This document shows, one piece after another, positions 20,912-30,594 of a stretch of DNA of 64,000 bases (positions are counted from its first letter, which is position 1; each line of letters begins with the position of its first letter). This DNA comes from Lachnospiraceae bacterium (lineage in GTDB: Bacteria > Bacillota > Clostridia > Lachnospirales > Lachnospiraceae). The position numbers and the translations under genes are program-made. The notes beneath the pieces were generated by a model. The model searched no databases. It was not told where the DNA came from and worked only from the letters and a program-made list of their open reading frames with translations. The stretch is taken from positions 44,452-108,451 of the forward strand of contig CABJBM010000023.1 of NCBI GenBank assembly GCA_902363835.1, read 5' to 3'.

Positions 20912-21988
20912 ATGGGAGAGATAAAAGAAAAAATTGATTTGCTGGTTTCAAGCTTTGAAAAGATTCTGTATGATGAAGATGATATCTTTTTAAAAAATAT
21001 GGAGAAAAATAACCTTTCCGGAGATAATACAGAGCGGTACCGGTACTGGGAATGGACCCAGGGAGTAGGATTGTACGGTTTATGGAAGATATATGAGGAA
21101 ACCGGAGAGAAAGAGTTTTTAAAGAAACTGGAAAAGTATTATGAAAGACAGCTGACCATTGGTTTGCCTGCACGCAATATTAATACAACAGCTCCACTTC
21201 TGGCTTTGTCCTATCTGGCAGAAAAAAAAGGAAATGAAACCCACATGGAAATCTGCAGGGACTGGGCGCAATGGCTGGTAGAAGAGCTTCCAAGGACAGA
21301 AGAGGGCGGATTCCAACATCTTACCTCTGATACGTTAAACCAGCAGGAATTGTGGGATGATACCTTGTTTATGGCTGTTTTATTCCTGGCCCGTATGGGA
21401 GTTCTGATGGATAATAAGAAATGGATCGATGAAGCGGAATACCAGTTTCTTCTTCATGCGAAATATCTGGCTGACAGAAAAACCGGTCTCTGGTATCATG
21501 GCTGGACGTTTCATGGCCGTCATAATTTCTCAGGTGCATTCTGGGGAAGAGGAAACAGCTGGATCACCATGGGGATTCCGGAATTATTCGGCATCATCCC
21601 ATGCAGCAATGCTGTAAAACATTATCTGACAGAAGCACTGAAAAAACAAATTGAGGTGCTGGTTTCCCATCAGAATGAAAGCGGTATGTGGCATACGGTA
21701 ATTGATGACAGCACCTCTTACGTGGAGGCAAGTGCAACCTGCGGGTTTGGTTATGGGATATTGAAAGCAGTTCATTTGGGACTTGTTGATCCATCCTATG
21801 AAGCAAGTGCCAGAAAGGCTCTTTTACCGGTTCTCCAGTGTATTGATGAAGAAGGTGTGGTGCATCAGGTATCTTACGGAACGCCTATGGGAAGGGAAAG
21901 CGTACAGTTTTATAAAGACATTGAACTTCGCCCAATGCCATATGGACAGGCAATGGCAATGCTGTTCCTGTTAGAAGCATCAAAATAA
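20912..21988 (+). CDS. GH105 unsaturated glucuronyl/galacturonyl hydrolase (YteR-like)
   Basis: A 358-aa cytoplasmic (alpha/alpha)6-barrel enzyme. It removes the 4,5-unsaturated uronic acid left at the non-reducing end by polysaccharide lyases. Family marks are RYWEWTQGVGLYGLWKIYE, QELWDDTLFMAVLFLARMG (with the catalytic Asp) and HNFSGAFWGRGNSWITMGIPE. It lacks a signal peptide, so it acts on imported oligosaccharides. It is divergent from the AraC regulator and 89 bp upstream of an unassigned toroid protein. The nearby PL9 lyase domain would create this kind of unsaturated end, but rhamnogalacturonan or glucuronomannan products are equally possible. Confidence 0.88.
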   Translation: MGEIKEKIDLLVSSFEKILYDEDDIFLKNMEKNNLSGDNTERYRYWEWTQGVGLYGLWKIYEETGEKEFLKKLEKYYERQLTIGLPARNINTTAPLLALSYLAEKKGNETHMEICRDWAQWLVEELPRTEEGGFQHLTSDTLNQQELWDDTLFMAVLFLARMGVLMDNKKWIDEAEYQFLLHAKYLADRKTGLWYHGWTFHGRHNFSGAFWGRGNSWITMGIPELFGIIPCSNAVKHYLTEALKKQIEVLVSHQNESGMWHTVIDDSTSYVEASATCGFGYGILKAVHLGLVDPSYEASARKALLPVLQCIDEEGVVHQVSYGTPMGRESVQFYKDIELRPMPYGQAMAMLFLLEASK

Positions 21989-22077
21989 TTTAAATGAAAC
22001 GGCGGTCAAGAGGCGGAAGAGTTTTTGCAGGGAACTTGCTTACACCGGTGCAAAGGGCCAAAAAACGGAGGAAGAAT

Positions 22078-23739
22078 ATGAAGCGTTATATCATACATCT
22101 GCTGAAGGGGGCAGAATATAGGACGAGACAGTTTATGGACGGACAGGTAAAAGACCCGGGAGATTTACAGTACGGAGGAATCCGGGGGGATATCTGGGAG
22201 GCAAAGCCGACGATTTATGCGCTGACTACGGCAGTGGCCGTATATTTAAACAGGGAAAGCAGTTTTTACCGCCAGGAGGCTCTTTATGATGCCATCAGCC
22301 TTGCACTGGATTTTGCGGCCAGGACTCAGAGAGAGGACGGAAGCTTTGATTATCCGTCCTGTAACTTCAAATCCGCTGCGGATACTGCTTTCTGCTTTAA
22401 GCGGCTGATCGCTGCTTACCGGCTGCTGGTAAAATATGATGTGGAGAAGGAGGGGAAGCTTTTAATCCTTCGGAAAAAATATTTAACCATCATGGGCCGT
22501 GCTCTGGAGGCGATCCTGACAGGAGGCTTCCATACGCCGAATCACCGCTGGGCCATTGCGGCGGCCTTGCTTCAGGGGGCCAATTTGTTTGCAAAAGAGA
22601 AGGAGTTTTCCGGGCAGCTTAAGGCCCGGGCCGGGCAGTATCTGTCTGAGGGCATTGACGGGGATGAGGACGGTGAATATGCGGAACGCTCCACCGGCAA
22701 TTACAATGCGGTGGTGAACAGCGCAATGATCACCATGTATGAGGAGAGCAAAGATGAGAACTTCTTAGGCTATGCGCAGCGGAATCTTGCCATGATGCTG
22801 ACTTATATAGATCCGGATGATACCATATTTACCCAGAACTCCACCAGACAGGATAAGGGAAGGTTTGAATATGGGGACAAATATTTTTACCAGTACCTGT
22901 TTTTGTGCAGTTATGCAGAGAATCCTGTGTTTGACGGAGCTGCCCATAAGATCATCCGCGACAATATGGAACGGGGAGACTCAGCACCGGATTGTCTGCA
23001 TGTAGTCATGAACCATGATGAGATGCTTGACCATTGCTTTCAGGAATACGGTTTTTTGGAGGAGTACCGGAAGTTTTTCCGTCATTCAGGGGTGCTTCGG
23101 GTAAAGAAAAAAGCCTATACTTATACGGTGCTGAATGGAAGGAGTGCTTTTTTGTATTTTAAAAGTGGACGAACCATGGTTTACATAAAGATTGGGGAGA
23201 GCTATTGCGACATCCGTAATTTTATTCCTCAGAAAATAGAGGAGCAGGAAAGGGGATGCAAGGTGGAGGCCGTGGCAAATGGCTGGTATTATCTTCCCTT
23301 TAAAGAAAAGCAGAACACCTCCGACTGGTGGAAAATGGACCATACAAAAAGAGAAAAGCTGATAAGCAGCCAATTAAAAACTACGGTGGAGATTCATGAG
23401 CTGGAACAGGGGCTGGAACTTTCCATTAAGGCAGAGGGACTGGAACGCCTTCCCCTGCGGCTGGAGGCTTGTATTCCAGCAGGGACTGCCCTGAATCATC
23501 CGGCTTTTAGTCTGAAGGCAGGAGTAGGGGAAGGGCTGATTCTGAGAGAGGGCTTTTTGACGGTTCGGGATGAAGGAAAGGAGCTGGTATTGGGACCGGG
23601 TTTTGGTGAGCATGAATTCCAGGGCCATTATTCAGGGGAGGAAGTAAACTGTGATGGGTATACGGTCTATGCCAATGGGTATACGCCCATGAAGAAAACT
23701 TTTCGGATTACAGTAAATGATAAAAAGGGAAAAGAATAA
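22078..23739 (+). CDS. Unassigned cytoplasmic protein, (alpha/alpha)-toroid carbohydrate-active enzyme candidate
   Basis: A 553-aa protein. The ATG at 22078 is chosen over 21994 because GGAGG (22067-22071) lies 6 bases before it. No signal peptide is seen. The first ~370 residues look helical and toroid-like, with conserved-looking motifs NHRWAIAAALLQGA, DGDEDGEYAERSTGNYNAV and FTQNSTRQD. The last ~170 residues look like a beta-sandwich. This layout recalls heparinase II/III-like lyases and some uronidases, but I could not match a named family. It follows the GH105 gene in the same direction, so a role in cleaving the same uronic-acid-containing oligosaccharide is a reasonable guess. Confidence 0.6.
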   Translation: MKRYIIHLLKGAEYRTRQFMDGQVKDPGDLQYGGIRGDIWEAKPTIYALTTAVAVYLNRESSFYRQEALYDAISLALDFAARTQREDGSFDYPSCNFKSAADTAFCFKRLIAAYRLLVKYDVEKEGKLLILRKKYLTIMGRALEAILTGGFHTPNHRWAIAAALLQGANLFAKEKEFSGQLKARAGQYLSEGIDGDEDGEYAERSTGNYNAVVNSAMITMYEESKDENFLGYAQRNLAMMLTYIDPDDTIFTQNSTRQDKGRFEYGDKYFYQYLFLCSYAENPVFDGAAHKIIRDNMERGDSAPDCLHVVMNHDEMLDHCFQEYGFLEEYRKFFRHSGVLRVKKKAYTYTVLNGRSAFLYFKSGRTMVYIKIGESYCDIRNFIPQKIEEQERGCKVEAVANGWYYLPFKEKQNTSDWWKMDHTKREKLISSQLKTTVEIHELEQGLELSIKAEGLERLPLRLEACIPAGTALNHPAFSLKAGVGEGLILREGFLTVRDEGKELVLGPGFGEHEFQGHYSGEEVNCDGYTVYANGYTPMKKTFRITVNDKKGKE

Positions 23740-23760
23740 ATACCAAAGGATTCTATTAAA

Positions 23761-23803
23761 AAATAGCTTCAAGCTTAAAAATTATGCTTGAAGCTATTTT
23801 TTA
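23761..23803. terminator. Bidirectional terminator between convergent genes
   Basis: A perfect 14-bp stem (AAATAGCTTCAAGC at 23761-23774 with GCTTGAAGCTATTT at 23786-23799) has A-rich sequence before it and T-rich sequence after it. It can serve both the unassigned enzyme gene and the convergent HD gene. Confidence 0.85.
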
Positions 23804-23864
23804 TTCTGCCTCCTGGATTTGCATATGACCTGAATCCATCTGAAACCAGGCGGATCTTTTTCCT

Positions 23865-25196
23865 TTATGGCCATGAAGGCTTAAGCTCCGGATCCTTTAA
23901 AGAAAGAGCGAAATGAAGCTTTTCATTATAAGTTTTTAATTGAGGAAGGGATTCATATTCTGATTTCAGCTTCTCGTAAACGTTTAGTATGGGCCGGCAG
24001 CGGATGGAAGTGGTATTGAGGATCTCATCAAGATGCTCCATGGCCAGGTCAACCATGTTTTCATCTAGAAGACCATCATGCTTCATTTTGGCCAGTATGG
24101 ACAGAATGCGGTCTGTGGGAAAGGAAGTTTTATAGCTTCTTGTACCGGTCAGGGCGCTGATGATATCAGCAATAGCCACCAGGCGCTCTTCCGTGGATAA
24201 ATCCCTGGCTTTCAGCTTTTTGGGATATCCGGATCCATTTAGCTTTTCATGGTGGCGCAGGGCGATGCGTTCAATGGTTTTGTCAATGCTTCCGCCGAAT
24301 ATTTTTTCCGTGAAATTCACATGGGTCCGCATGATTGTCATAGCCTGGTGGCTTAGCTTTCCCGGATATTCAAGGATTTCCACAGGAATGGCGATTTTGC
24401 CTAAATCATGGAGCAGTGAGCCGCAGAGAACCAGGTTCAGCCGATGTTCGCTCAGAGAAAGGAGCTTTCCCAGTTCATAGCTGATGCTGGTGGTGGTTAT
24501 GGTGTGGGTCACGGTATGATGGCTTCTAAAATCAATGATAAAGACCAGCATTTTCAAGTATTCCGTAGTCTCTTCTTCGGAAAGGGGAATGCTGGTTAAG
24601 AAGTCGAAGTATTCTGAATCTTTTCTCCATTCATTGTCAATGGATTCCTGAAAGTCAAGTTTGGCTGCAAGATCTACGATATGGGGTGCAAAGATGTTGT
24701 TCGTTCCCTGGATCAACAGGCAGAGGGTTTCTTCCCATGAGCGCTTTTCCAGTGACATGGAGACATCAATACGGTCTGCAATATGAAGAATCTGTGATAA
24801 ATCTTTCAATTTTGTGCCGGGCTCTTCTGTCTGATCCAGATAGTTCCAGGTGATGTGATGGAGGAGAACTGCAGGAGCCAGTTCCTTAAGAGGAGAGAAG
24901 TACCGTATGAAAAGGTATCCGTAAAAGGAATGGTCCCAGATGTCACTGGTTTCAAATTGAAGCATCCTGGAGATTTCTTCTGTTTTGTACGCTCCGATAT
25001 CGTGAAGCTGGGCCAGAAAGCAGATATCCCGAAGTTCCTGCTGGGAATACTGCCCCGTATTTCTCAGCATGCGGGAAATAATATAAGCTACGTGAGAACC
25101 ATGTTCCGTAAGCCGTGGATCAATGTAATTGCAGAAGCGCCGGATAATGCCCAGGACACTTTTGTTGTTTATGTTTTTTGTATACTGCATTTGCAT
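23865..25196 (-). CDS. Tandem HD-domain protein with C-terminal HD-GYP-like domain
   Basis: A 443-aa cytoplasmic protein. An N-terminal HD domain (~20-165; AQLHDIG and LLHHITW) is followed by a second HD domain (~235-400) with SLLHDLGKIAIP, RHHEKLNGSGYP and ERLVAIADI. The latter is the HD-GYP layout associated with cyclic di-GMP hydrolysis (here GSGYP). AGGAGGGG lies about 7 bases before the ATG. No sensor or receiver domain is attached, so the signal is unknown. It is a lone gene between the sugar cluster and the trehalose operon. Phosphodiesterase activity is a family inference. Confidence 0.8.
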   Translation of the reverse strand: MQMQYTKNINNKSVLGIIRRFCNYIDPRLTEHGSHVAYIISRMLRNTGQYSQQELRDICFLAQLHDIGAYKTEEISRMLQFETSDIWDHSFYGYLFIRYFSPLKELAPAVLLHHITWNYLDQTEEPGTKLKDLSQILHIADRIDVSMSLEKRSWEETLCLLIQGTNNIFAPHIVDLAAKLDFQESIDNEWRKDSEYFDFLTSIPLSEEETTEYLKMLVFIIDFRSHHTVTHTITTTSISYELGKLLSLSEHRLNLVLCGSLLHDLGKIAIPVEILEYPGKLSHQAMTIMRTHVNFTEKIFGGSIDKTIERIALRHHEKLNGSGYPKKLKARDLSTEERLVAIADIISALTGTRSYKTSFPTDRILSILAKMKHDGLLDENMVDLAMEHLDEILNTTSIRCRPILNVYEKLKSEYESLPQLKTYNEKLHFALSLKDPELKPSWP

Positions 25197-25366
25197 GCAT
25201 AACCCCTCCTTTGTATTCTTTGCTCTGGAAATAGTTTACCATATGGAACCATATATGAAAAGAAAAGAAAAAAGTTTGTATATATTTATAATTTTCTTTT
25301 AAAAGAAAATGAAATTCCATAAAAAAATAAATGAAAGTCCGTCTTTTTTGCATAAAGCCGATTTGT

Positions 25367-25395
25367 TTGACTAAGGTATACGTATATGTTAAAAT
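25367..25395 (+). promoter_or_regulatory. treR promoter with embedded operator
   Basis: TTGACT (25367-25372), a 17-bp spacer and TAAAAT (25390-25395). The spacer carries TATACGTATATG (25377-25388), the same sequence at the same place as in the promoter of the PTS gene at 26.24 kb. The shared placement points to one repressor, most likely TreR itself. Confidence 0.7.
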
Positions 25396-25417
25396 AAAAG
25401 CTGATATCTAAATCAAT

Positions 25418-25472
25418 GGAAACACCCTGCAGGTATACCTATATGCTCAAAAAGCATGGGCAAGAAAATGGA
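25418..25472 (+). repeat. Short interspersed hairpin repeat, copy 1
   Basis: Matches the copies at 33983-34083: GGAAACACCCTGC, GGTATACC, a small hairpin ATGCT-CAAAA-AGCAT, then GGGCAAGA. It lies in the treR leader just before the ribosome binding site. Conserved sequence and stem suggest a repeat family; any function is unknown. Confidence 0.65.
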
Positions 25473-25501
25473 AAAGTCAGATAAAGTGAGGATATGGATC
25501 T

Positions 25502-26215
25502 ATGGAAAGCAAATACAGACGTCTTTATAAAGAACTTCTTGAAAAAATAGAAAAGCGGGAATACCGCCCAGGAGATAAGCTTCCTGCGGAAGGAGAGCTG
25601 ATGGAACTATACGGCGCTTCCCGTGATACGGTCCGCAAGGCCCTGGAGCTTTTGGTTGAAGATGGCTGCATCCGCAAAGCCAGGGGAAAGGCAGCCGAGG
25701 TGGTGGATAAGAGTAAGTTTAATTTTCCGGTATCAGAGATTGCAAGCTTTAAGGAAATCTACCGGTATTCGGATTCAAAGCCAAGAACCTTTGTGGAGAA
25801 TTTAGAAATCGTGAAAAATGATAAAAAGCTGATGGAAGCGCTGCAGATCGGCCCTGAAGATGAGGCCTTTGTGCTGGAACGGGTCCGTGAGATTGATGGG
25901 GAAAAAATCATTATTGATAAGGACTATTTTTCAAGAAAAGTTGTGGAAAACCTTCCATTGCGTGCGGCACAGGATTCTGTTTATGAATATCTGGAAAAAG
26001 AACAGGGGCTTAAAATCGGTTTTGCCATGAAGGAGATCACCATGCATATGGCTACTGATGAAGATTACCGTCTCCTGGATATGGGGCGTTATGATATGGT
26101 AGTGGTGGTGAAAAGCTATACGTATCTGGAAGATTCCACCCTGTTCCAGTACACGGAATCACGGCACAGGCCGGACAAGTTTAAGTTTGTGGATTTCGCC
26201 CGCCGGAAATTATAA
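25502..26215 (+). CDS. treR: GntR-family trehalose operon repressor
   Basis: A 237-aa regulator. An N-terminal GntR winged helix-turn-helix (~1-72; RPGDKLPAEGELMELYGASR and VRKALELLVEDGCI) is followed by a UTRA ligand-binding domain (~90-235) that senses a phosphosugar, in TreR trehalose-6-phosphate. It is 108 bp upstream of a PTS EIIBC gene and treC. Both its own promoter and the PTS promoter carry the same palindromic TATACGTATA element in the spacer. Autorepression and trehalose-6-phosphate induction are therefore likely. Family is certain; the effector rests on context. Confidence 0.88.
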   Translation: MESKYRRLYKELLEKIEKREYRPGDKLPAEGELMELYGASRDTVRKALELLVEDGCIRKARGKAAEVVDKSKFNFPVSEIASFKEIYRYSDSKPRTFVENLEIVKNDKKLMEALQIGPEDEAFVLERVREIDGEKIIIDKDYFSRKVVENLPLRAAQDSVYEYLEKEQGLKIGFAMKEITMHMATDEDYRLLDMGRYDMVVVVKSYTYLEDSTLFQYTESRHRPDKFKFVDFARRKL

Positions 26216-26231
26216 ATATCTTTTCTGCGTA

Positions 26232-26260
26232 TTGACAAAGTTATACGTATATGTTATATT
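26232..26260 (+). promoter_or_regulatory. Trehalose PTS promoter with embedded TreR operator
   Basis: TTGACA (26232-26237), a 17-bp spacer and TATATT (26255-26260). TATACGTATATGTT (26242-26255) fills the spacer, so a bound repressor would exclude RNA polymerase. Confidence 0.8.
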
Positions 26261-26323
26261 GAAATTACAAATTAAACATATAAGTTTGCGAATGTCAAAG
26301 ACATGTATGAAGGGAGTATGAAT

Positions 26324-27733
26324 ATGGGTAAGTATGAAAGCGATGGAAGAAAACTATTGGAGTATGTGGGGGGAAAGGAAAATATCGGGGCAGTGACACA
26401 CTGTATGACGAGGATGCGCTTTGCGCTGGTTGACCCGGGGAAAGCGGATACAAAGCAGATCGAAACCCTTTCAAGCGTTAAGGGCACCTTTACACAGGCA
26501 GGACAGTTTCAGGTGATTATTGGAAATGACGTACAGTCCTTTTACAATGACTTTGTTGCCATATCCGGTGTGGAAGGAGTATCCAAGGAAGAGGTAAAGA
26601 AAGAGGCAAAGGGGAATTTAAATCTTTTGCAGCGGGGAGTGGCAGATATTGCAGAAATCTTTGCTCCTCTTATTCCGGCCATTATCGTAGGCGGTCTGAT
26701 CCTTGGCTTCCGCAACATCATAGGAGAGATCAAGCTTATGAACGGGGGAACACAAACCCTTGTTGAAGTATCCCAGTTCTGGGCCGGCGTCCATAGCTTC
26801 CTCTGGCTCCTTGGCGAGGCCATCTTCCATTTCCTGCCCGTAGGAATCACCTGGTCTGTTACAAGAAAGATGGGAACAACCCAGATTCTTGGAATTGTTC
26901 TTGGACTGACACTTGTATCCCCTCAGCTTTTAAATGCCTATGCCATGGCAGCAGGCGCAGAAGTGCCGGTATGGGACTTTGGGTTTGTAAAAATGGAGAT
27001 GATCGGCTATCAGGCTCAGGTCATTCCGGCCATTCTGGCAGGCTTTGTACTGGTTTATTTAGAGAGGTTCTTTAAGAAAATCACGCCTCAGGCAGTTTCC
27101 ATGATCGTAGTTCCATTCATGTCCCTGCTATTGGCTGTGATTGCGGCTCATGCAGTGGTAGGACCCATTGGCTGGGCCATTGGCTCCTGGATTTCAAAGA
27201 TCGTTTATGCAGGGCTTACCTCCAGCTTCCGCTGGTTGTTTGCAACCTTATTTGGTTTTGTATATGCTCCCCTTGTTATTACTGGCCTTCACCATATGAC
27301 AAATGCCATTGACTTACAGCTGATGGCGGAATTCGGCGGAACCATGCTGTGGCCAATGATCGCCTTGTCCAACATTGCACAGGGGTCTGCGGTTCTGGGA
27401 ATGATGTATCTTCAGAAAAAGAACGAGGAAGCAAAGCAGATCTCCATTCCTGCCTGTATTTCCTGCTACTTAGGAGTTACGGAGCCGGCCATGTTCGGTG
27501 TAAACTTAAAGAGGGGCTTTCCCTTCCTTTCTGCCATGATCGGTTCCGCCATAGCTGCTACGGTTTCCGTTGGAATGAATGTTATGGCAAATTCCATTGG
27601 AGTAGGCGGCCTTCCCGGAATCCTGTCCATTCAGCCTCAGTATATGGGAATATTTGGATTGTGTATGCTGATTGCCATTGCAGTGCCTTTTGTGCTGACG
27701 GTTATATTTGGAAAGAAGAAAGGGATTGAGTAA
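26324..27733 (+). CDS. treB: PTS trehalose-specific EIIBC component
   Basis: A 469-aa membrane permease that imports trehalose as trehalose-6-phosphate. The N-terminal EIIB domain carries the phospho-acceptor Cys27 in THCMTRMRF. The EIIC domain (~105-465) has about ten membrane segments and the LVITGLHHM loop. The ATG at 26324 is preferred over 26303 because AGGGAG (26311-26316) lies 7 bases before it. The stop is immediately followed by the treC start, so the two are coupled. Substrate is assigned from the neighbouring phosphotrehalase. Confidence 0.9.
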   Translation: MGKYESDGRKLLEYVGGKENIGAVTHCMTRMRFALVDPGKADTKQIETLSSVKGTFTQAGQFQVIIGNDVQSFYNDFVAISGVEGVSKEEVKKEAKGNLNLLQRGVADIAEIFAPLIPAIIVGGLILGFRNIIGEIKLMNGGTQTLVEVSQFWAGVHSFLWLLGEAIFHFLPVGITWSVTRKMGTTQILGIVLGLTLVSPQLLNAYAMAAGAEVPVWDFGFVKMEMIGYQAQVIPAILAGFVLVYLERFFKKITPQAVSMIVVPFMSLLLAVIAAHAVVGPIGWAIGSWISKIVYAGLTSSFRWLFATLFGFVYAPLVITGLHHMTNAIDLQLMAEFGGTMLWPMIALSNIAQGSAVLGMMYLQKKNEEAKQISIPACISCYLGVTEPAMFGVNLKRGFPFLSAMIGSAIAATVSVGMNVMANSIGVGGLPGILSIQPQYMGIFGLCMLIAIAVPFVLTVIFGKKKGIE

Positions 27734-29392
27734 ATGGAGAGTTTTAAGAAGTCATGTGTATATCAGATCTATCCCAAATCCTTTCGGGACAGCAATGGAG
27801 ATGGTATCGGAGATTTAAGGGGAGTGATGGAAAAACTGGATTACTTAAAGATGCTGGGCGTGGATTACCTCTGGCTGACCCCGTTTTTCTTATCACCTCA
27901 AAATGACAACGGTTATGATATTCAGGATTACTGCCGGATTGATCCCCTGTTTGGCACCATGGAGGAGCTGGAAAAGCTGATTGCAAAGGCTGGAAAACTG
28001 GGCATGGGACTGATGTTTGATATGGTTTTCAACCATACTTCCACAAGCCATGAGTGGTTTCAAAAGGCTCTTCAAGGGGATAAAAGGTTCCAGGATTACT
28101 ATTTCTTTAAAGAAGGCACACCGGGAAATCCACCTACCAACTGGCAGTCAAAATTCGGAGGCAATGTGTGGGAGTATTCGGAGGAAGCTGGGAAATACTA
28201 CCTTCATTTGTTTGATAAGACCCAGGCAGATTTAAACTGGGAGAATCCCCTGGTGCGGGAGGAGATAAAAAAAGTAATTCGTTTCTGGAAGGAAAAGGGA
28301 ATCAAGGGATTCCGGTTTGATGTGATCAATCTGGTATCCAAGCCATCCGCCTGGGAAGACGATGAGGAGGGGGACGGCCGCCGGTTTTACACCGATGGCC
28401 CCCGGATCCATGAGTACTTAAAGGAAATCGTGGTAGATACGGGGTTGGATGCTGATGATATCATCACGGTGGGAGAGATGTCCTCCACAACCATTGACCA
28501 CTGCATCCGCTATACCAATCCTGAGGAAAAGCAGCTTAAGATGTGCTTTAATTTTCATCATTTAAAGGTGGATTATCAAGGGGGAGACAAATGGTCCCTG
28601 ATGCCCTTTGACTTTGAAAAACTGAAAAAGATTTTCCATACATGGCAGACTTCTATGGCTGAAGAAAACGGCTGGAATGCGGTATTCTGGTGCAATCACG
28701 ACCAGCCAAGGGCAGTATCCAGGTTCGGCGATGATGGAAAGTATAGAAAGCAAACAGCAAAGATGCTGGCTACGGTCATACACGGAATGAGAGGAACGCC
28801 CTATATTTACCAGGGTGAGGAAATAGGCATGACCAATGCTTATTTCACCCATATTTCTCAGTACCGTGATGTGGAAAGCCTTCACTACTTTGAAATTTTA
28901 AAAGAACAGGGAATAGAAGAAGAGGAAATTTACCGGATTTTAAGAGAACGGTCCAGGGATAACGCCAGGACCCCCATGCAGTGGGATGCAGGAGAACAGG
29001 CCGGATTTACCACAGGCACTCCTTGGATTGACGTGAATAAAAACTATGAAGAGATCAATGTAAGGGAAAGTCTTGCTGATCCTGATTCCGTATTTTTCTA
29101 TTATCAGAAATTGATCCGGCTGAGAAAACGCTGCGGTGTGATCAGCACAGGAAATTATGAACCTGTTCAGGTGAAGCAGAAAGGCATATTTGCCTATAAA
29201 AGAAGCTGGCAGAAAGAAAAACTCCTGGTCTTTGCAAATTTTACAGGAAAGAGCCAGGAAATTGAAGGAAATGAAACAATAGAGGGCTGGGAAGTTCTGT
29301 TATCCAACTACCCCAGTCCAAAGATCAATGGGAAAAAGCTTGTTCTGGATCCCTTTGGCGCTGTCATGCTGTATTCTTGTGAACAAGCTTAA
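27734..29392 (+). CDS. treC: Alpha,alpha-phosphotrehalase
   Basis: A 552-aa GH13 enzyme that splits cytoplasmic trehalose-6-phosphate into glucose and glucose-6-phosphate. GH13 motifs are present: nucleophile Asp196 in GFRFDVINL, acid/base Glu248 in VGEMSS, and NHDQPR around 322. The N-terminal [20 protein letters not shown] is typical of the oligo-1,6-glucosidase/TreC group. The gene starts directly after the treB stop. Its 3' end overlaps the convergent mntP gene by 4 bp, and no terminator is seen between them. Confidence 0.92.
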   Translation: MESFKKSCVYQIYPKSFRDSNGDGIGDLRGVMEKLDYLKMLGVDYLWLTPFFLSPQNDNGYDIQDYCRIDPLFGTMEELEKLIAKAGKLGMGLMFDMVFNHTSTSHEWFQKALQGDKRFQDYYFFKEGTPGNPPTNWQSKFGGNVWEYSEEAGKYYLHLFDKTQADLNWENPLVREEIKKVIRFWKEKGIKGFRFDVINLVSKPSAWEDDEEGDGRRFYTDGPRIHEYLKEIVVDTGLDADDIITVGEMSSTTIDHCIRYTNPEEKQLKMCFNFHHLKVDYQGGDKWSLMPFDFEKLKKIFHTWQTSMAEENGWNAVFWCNHDQPRAVSRFGDDGKYRKQTAKMLATVIHGMRGTPYIYQGEEIGMTNAYFTHISQYRDVESLHYFEILKEQGIEEEEIYRILRERSRDNARTPMQWDAGEQAGFTTGTPWIDVNKNYEEINVRESLADPDSVFFYYQKLIRLRKRCGVISTGNYEPVQVKQKGIFAYKRSWQKEKLLVFANFTGKSQEIEGNETIEGWEVLLSNYPSPKINGKKLVLDPFGAVMLYSCEQA

Positions 29393-29955
29393 ACCTCCAG
29401 TAAGTGCTGTGTCAGTATTTTGATTCCCATGAGGATCAGGATCAGTCCGCCGGCAAATTCGGCCTTTGACTTATAGCGTGTTCCAAATACATTTCCCACC
29501 TTAACACCAAGGGTAGATAAGGTAAAGGTGGTTGCCCCGATAAAGGAAACAGCCGGAACAATCTGTACCTGGAGGAATGCGAAGGTGACGCCCACTGCCA
29601 GGGCATCAATGCTGGTGGCGATTGCCAATGGGATCATGTTTTTGGGGGCCATGGGAGAAGACTCACATTCCTCTTCCTCCTCTTTGCTGAAGGATTCCTT
29701 TATCATGTTAAGGCCGATGGCTCCAAGCAGGATAAAAGCGATCCAGTGGTCAAAGGCGGTTATGGCCTCCTTAAACTGGGATCCAAGCAGGTATCCTATA
29801 AGGGGCATTCCGGACTGGAATCCTCCGAAATACAGGCCTGCAATGACCCCGTTGTTCCAGTTCATCTTTGGCATGCATAATCCTTTGCAGATGGAAACGG
29901 CAAAGGCGTCCATGGATAAGGCTACCGCGATGATGAACAATTCCAGTAATGACAT
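29389..29955 (-). CDS. mntP: Manganese efflux pump
   Basis: A 188-aa six-helix membrane protein of the MntP family (UPF0059) that exports Mn(II). It has two homologous halves, each with an Asp-containing helix: [10 protein letters not shown] near residue 17 and [13 protein letters not shown] near 118. An acidic loop (KEEEEE) separates them. AGGAGG precedes the ATG. It lies downstream of the yacP-like gene on the same strand with a 63-bp gap; no Mn riboswitch is visible in that gap. Confidence 0.92.
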   Translation of the reverse strand: MSLLELFIIAVALSMDAFAVSICKGLCMPKMNWNNGVIAGLYFGGFQSGMPLIGYLLGSQFKEAITAFDHWIAFILLGAIGLNMIKESFSKEEEEECESSPMAPKNMIPLAIATSIDALAVGVTFAFLQVQIVPAVSFIGATTFTLSTLGVKVGNVFGTRYKSKAEFAGGLILILMGIKILTQHLLEV

Positions 29956-30018
29956 GTGATATTCCTCCTGTGTATTGGCTTAATAAATATATGCCCCGGA
30001 AAAAAGGGATAGACTGAA

Positions 30019-30540
30019 TCAATCTTTTTTATTCAGCCGTATTTTTTCCAGATATTCCAGCAGTTCCGGGTCTACGTTGTCAAAGAGACGGTTTTTCTTT
30101 GAGGGAATCCGCTCTAAGTGTTCCTTCTTAATCTCGAAATTTGTCTCTTCGATTTCTTTCTTTAAATCTCTGGCCGAAAGGCGTGTGCAGCCTTTTCCTA
30201 AAATGATGACCTGCTCCAGCTTGTCCGATGTGGCTACCCGTACCTGATGCTGCCTGCCGATTTGTTGGGAGATCTTTTCTATGTACTGGTCTGCGGTCTC
30301 AGCTTCCTTGGTGAAAATTACGTGAATGTTGTGGTATTCCATAACAGTGCCCGGGTTTCCCTTGACCTTGTAGCCGTCAAAAACAAGAATGACATTGCAT
30401 TTTTTATAACCCTGGTAATTGCAGAGCACATCCTGAAGTTTGGTTCTGGCGGAGTCCATATTGGTCTCCGCCAGTTCTTTTAGCTCAGGCCAGGCAAATA
30501 TGATGTTGTAGCCGTCTACTAATAGATAATCGGAACCCAT
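30019..30540 (-). CDS. YacP/Rae1-family NYN-domain ribonuclease
   Basis: A 173-aa PIN-like nuclease. The NYN fold is shown by LLVDGYNIIFAWPEL at the N-terminus, VILVFDGYKVKG and TADQYIEKI in the middle, and VATSDKLEQ, which together supply the acidic metal-binding residues. In Bacillus the homologue Rae1 (YacP) cuts mRNA in the ribosomal A site. AGGAGG is 6 bases before the ATG. It sits between a MATE transporter gene and mntP on the same strand; no functional link is apparent. Confidence 0.85.
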   Translation of the reverse strand: MGSDYLLVDGYNIIFAWPELKELAETNMDSARTKLQDVLCNYQGYKKCNVILVFDGYKVKGNPGTVMEYHNIHVIFTKEAETADQYIEKISQQIGRQHQVRVATSDKLEQVIILGKGCTRLSARDLKKEIEETNFEIKKEHLERIPSKKNRLFDNVDPELLEYLEKIRLNKKD

Positions 30541-30594
30541 TTTTTGCCTCCTAATGAAGCAAGCGGATATGCTTGCATATTCAGTTTATAAAAT

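Noticed and set aside
29956..30018. Manganese riboswitch upstream of mntP
   Set aside because: The gap to the upstream gene is only 63 bp and shows no yybP-ykoY-like structure.
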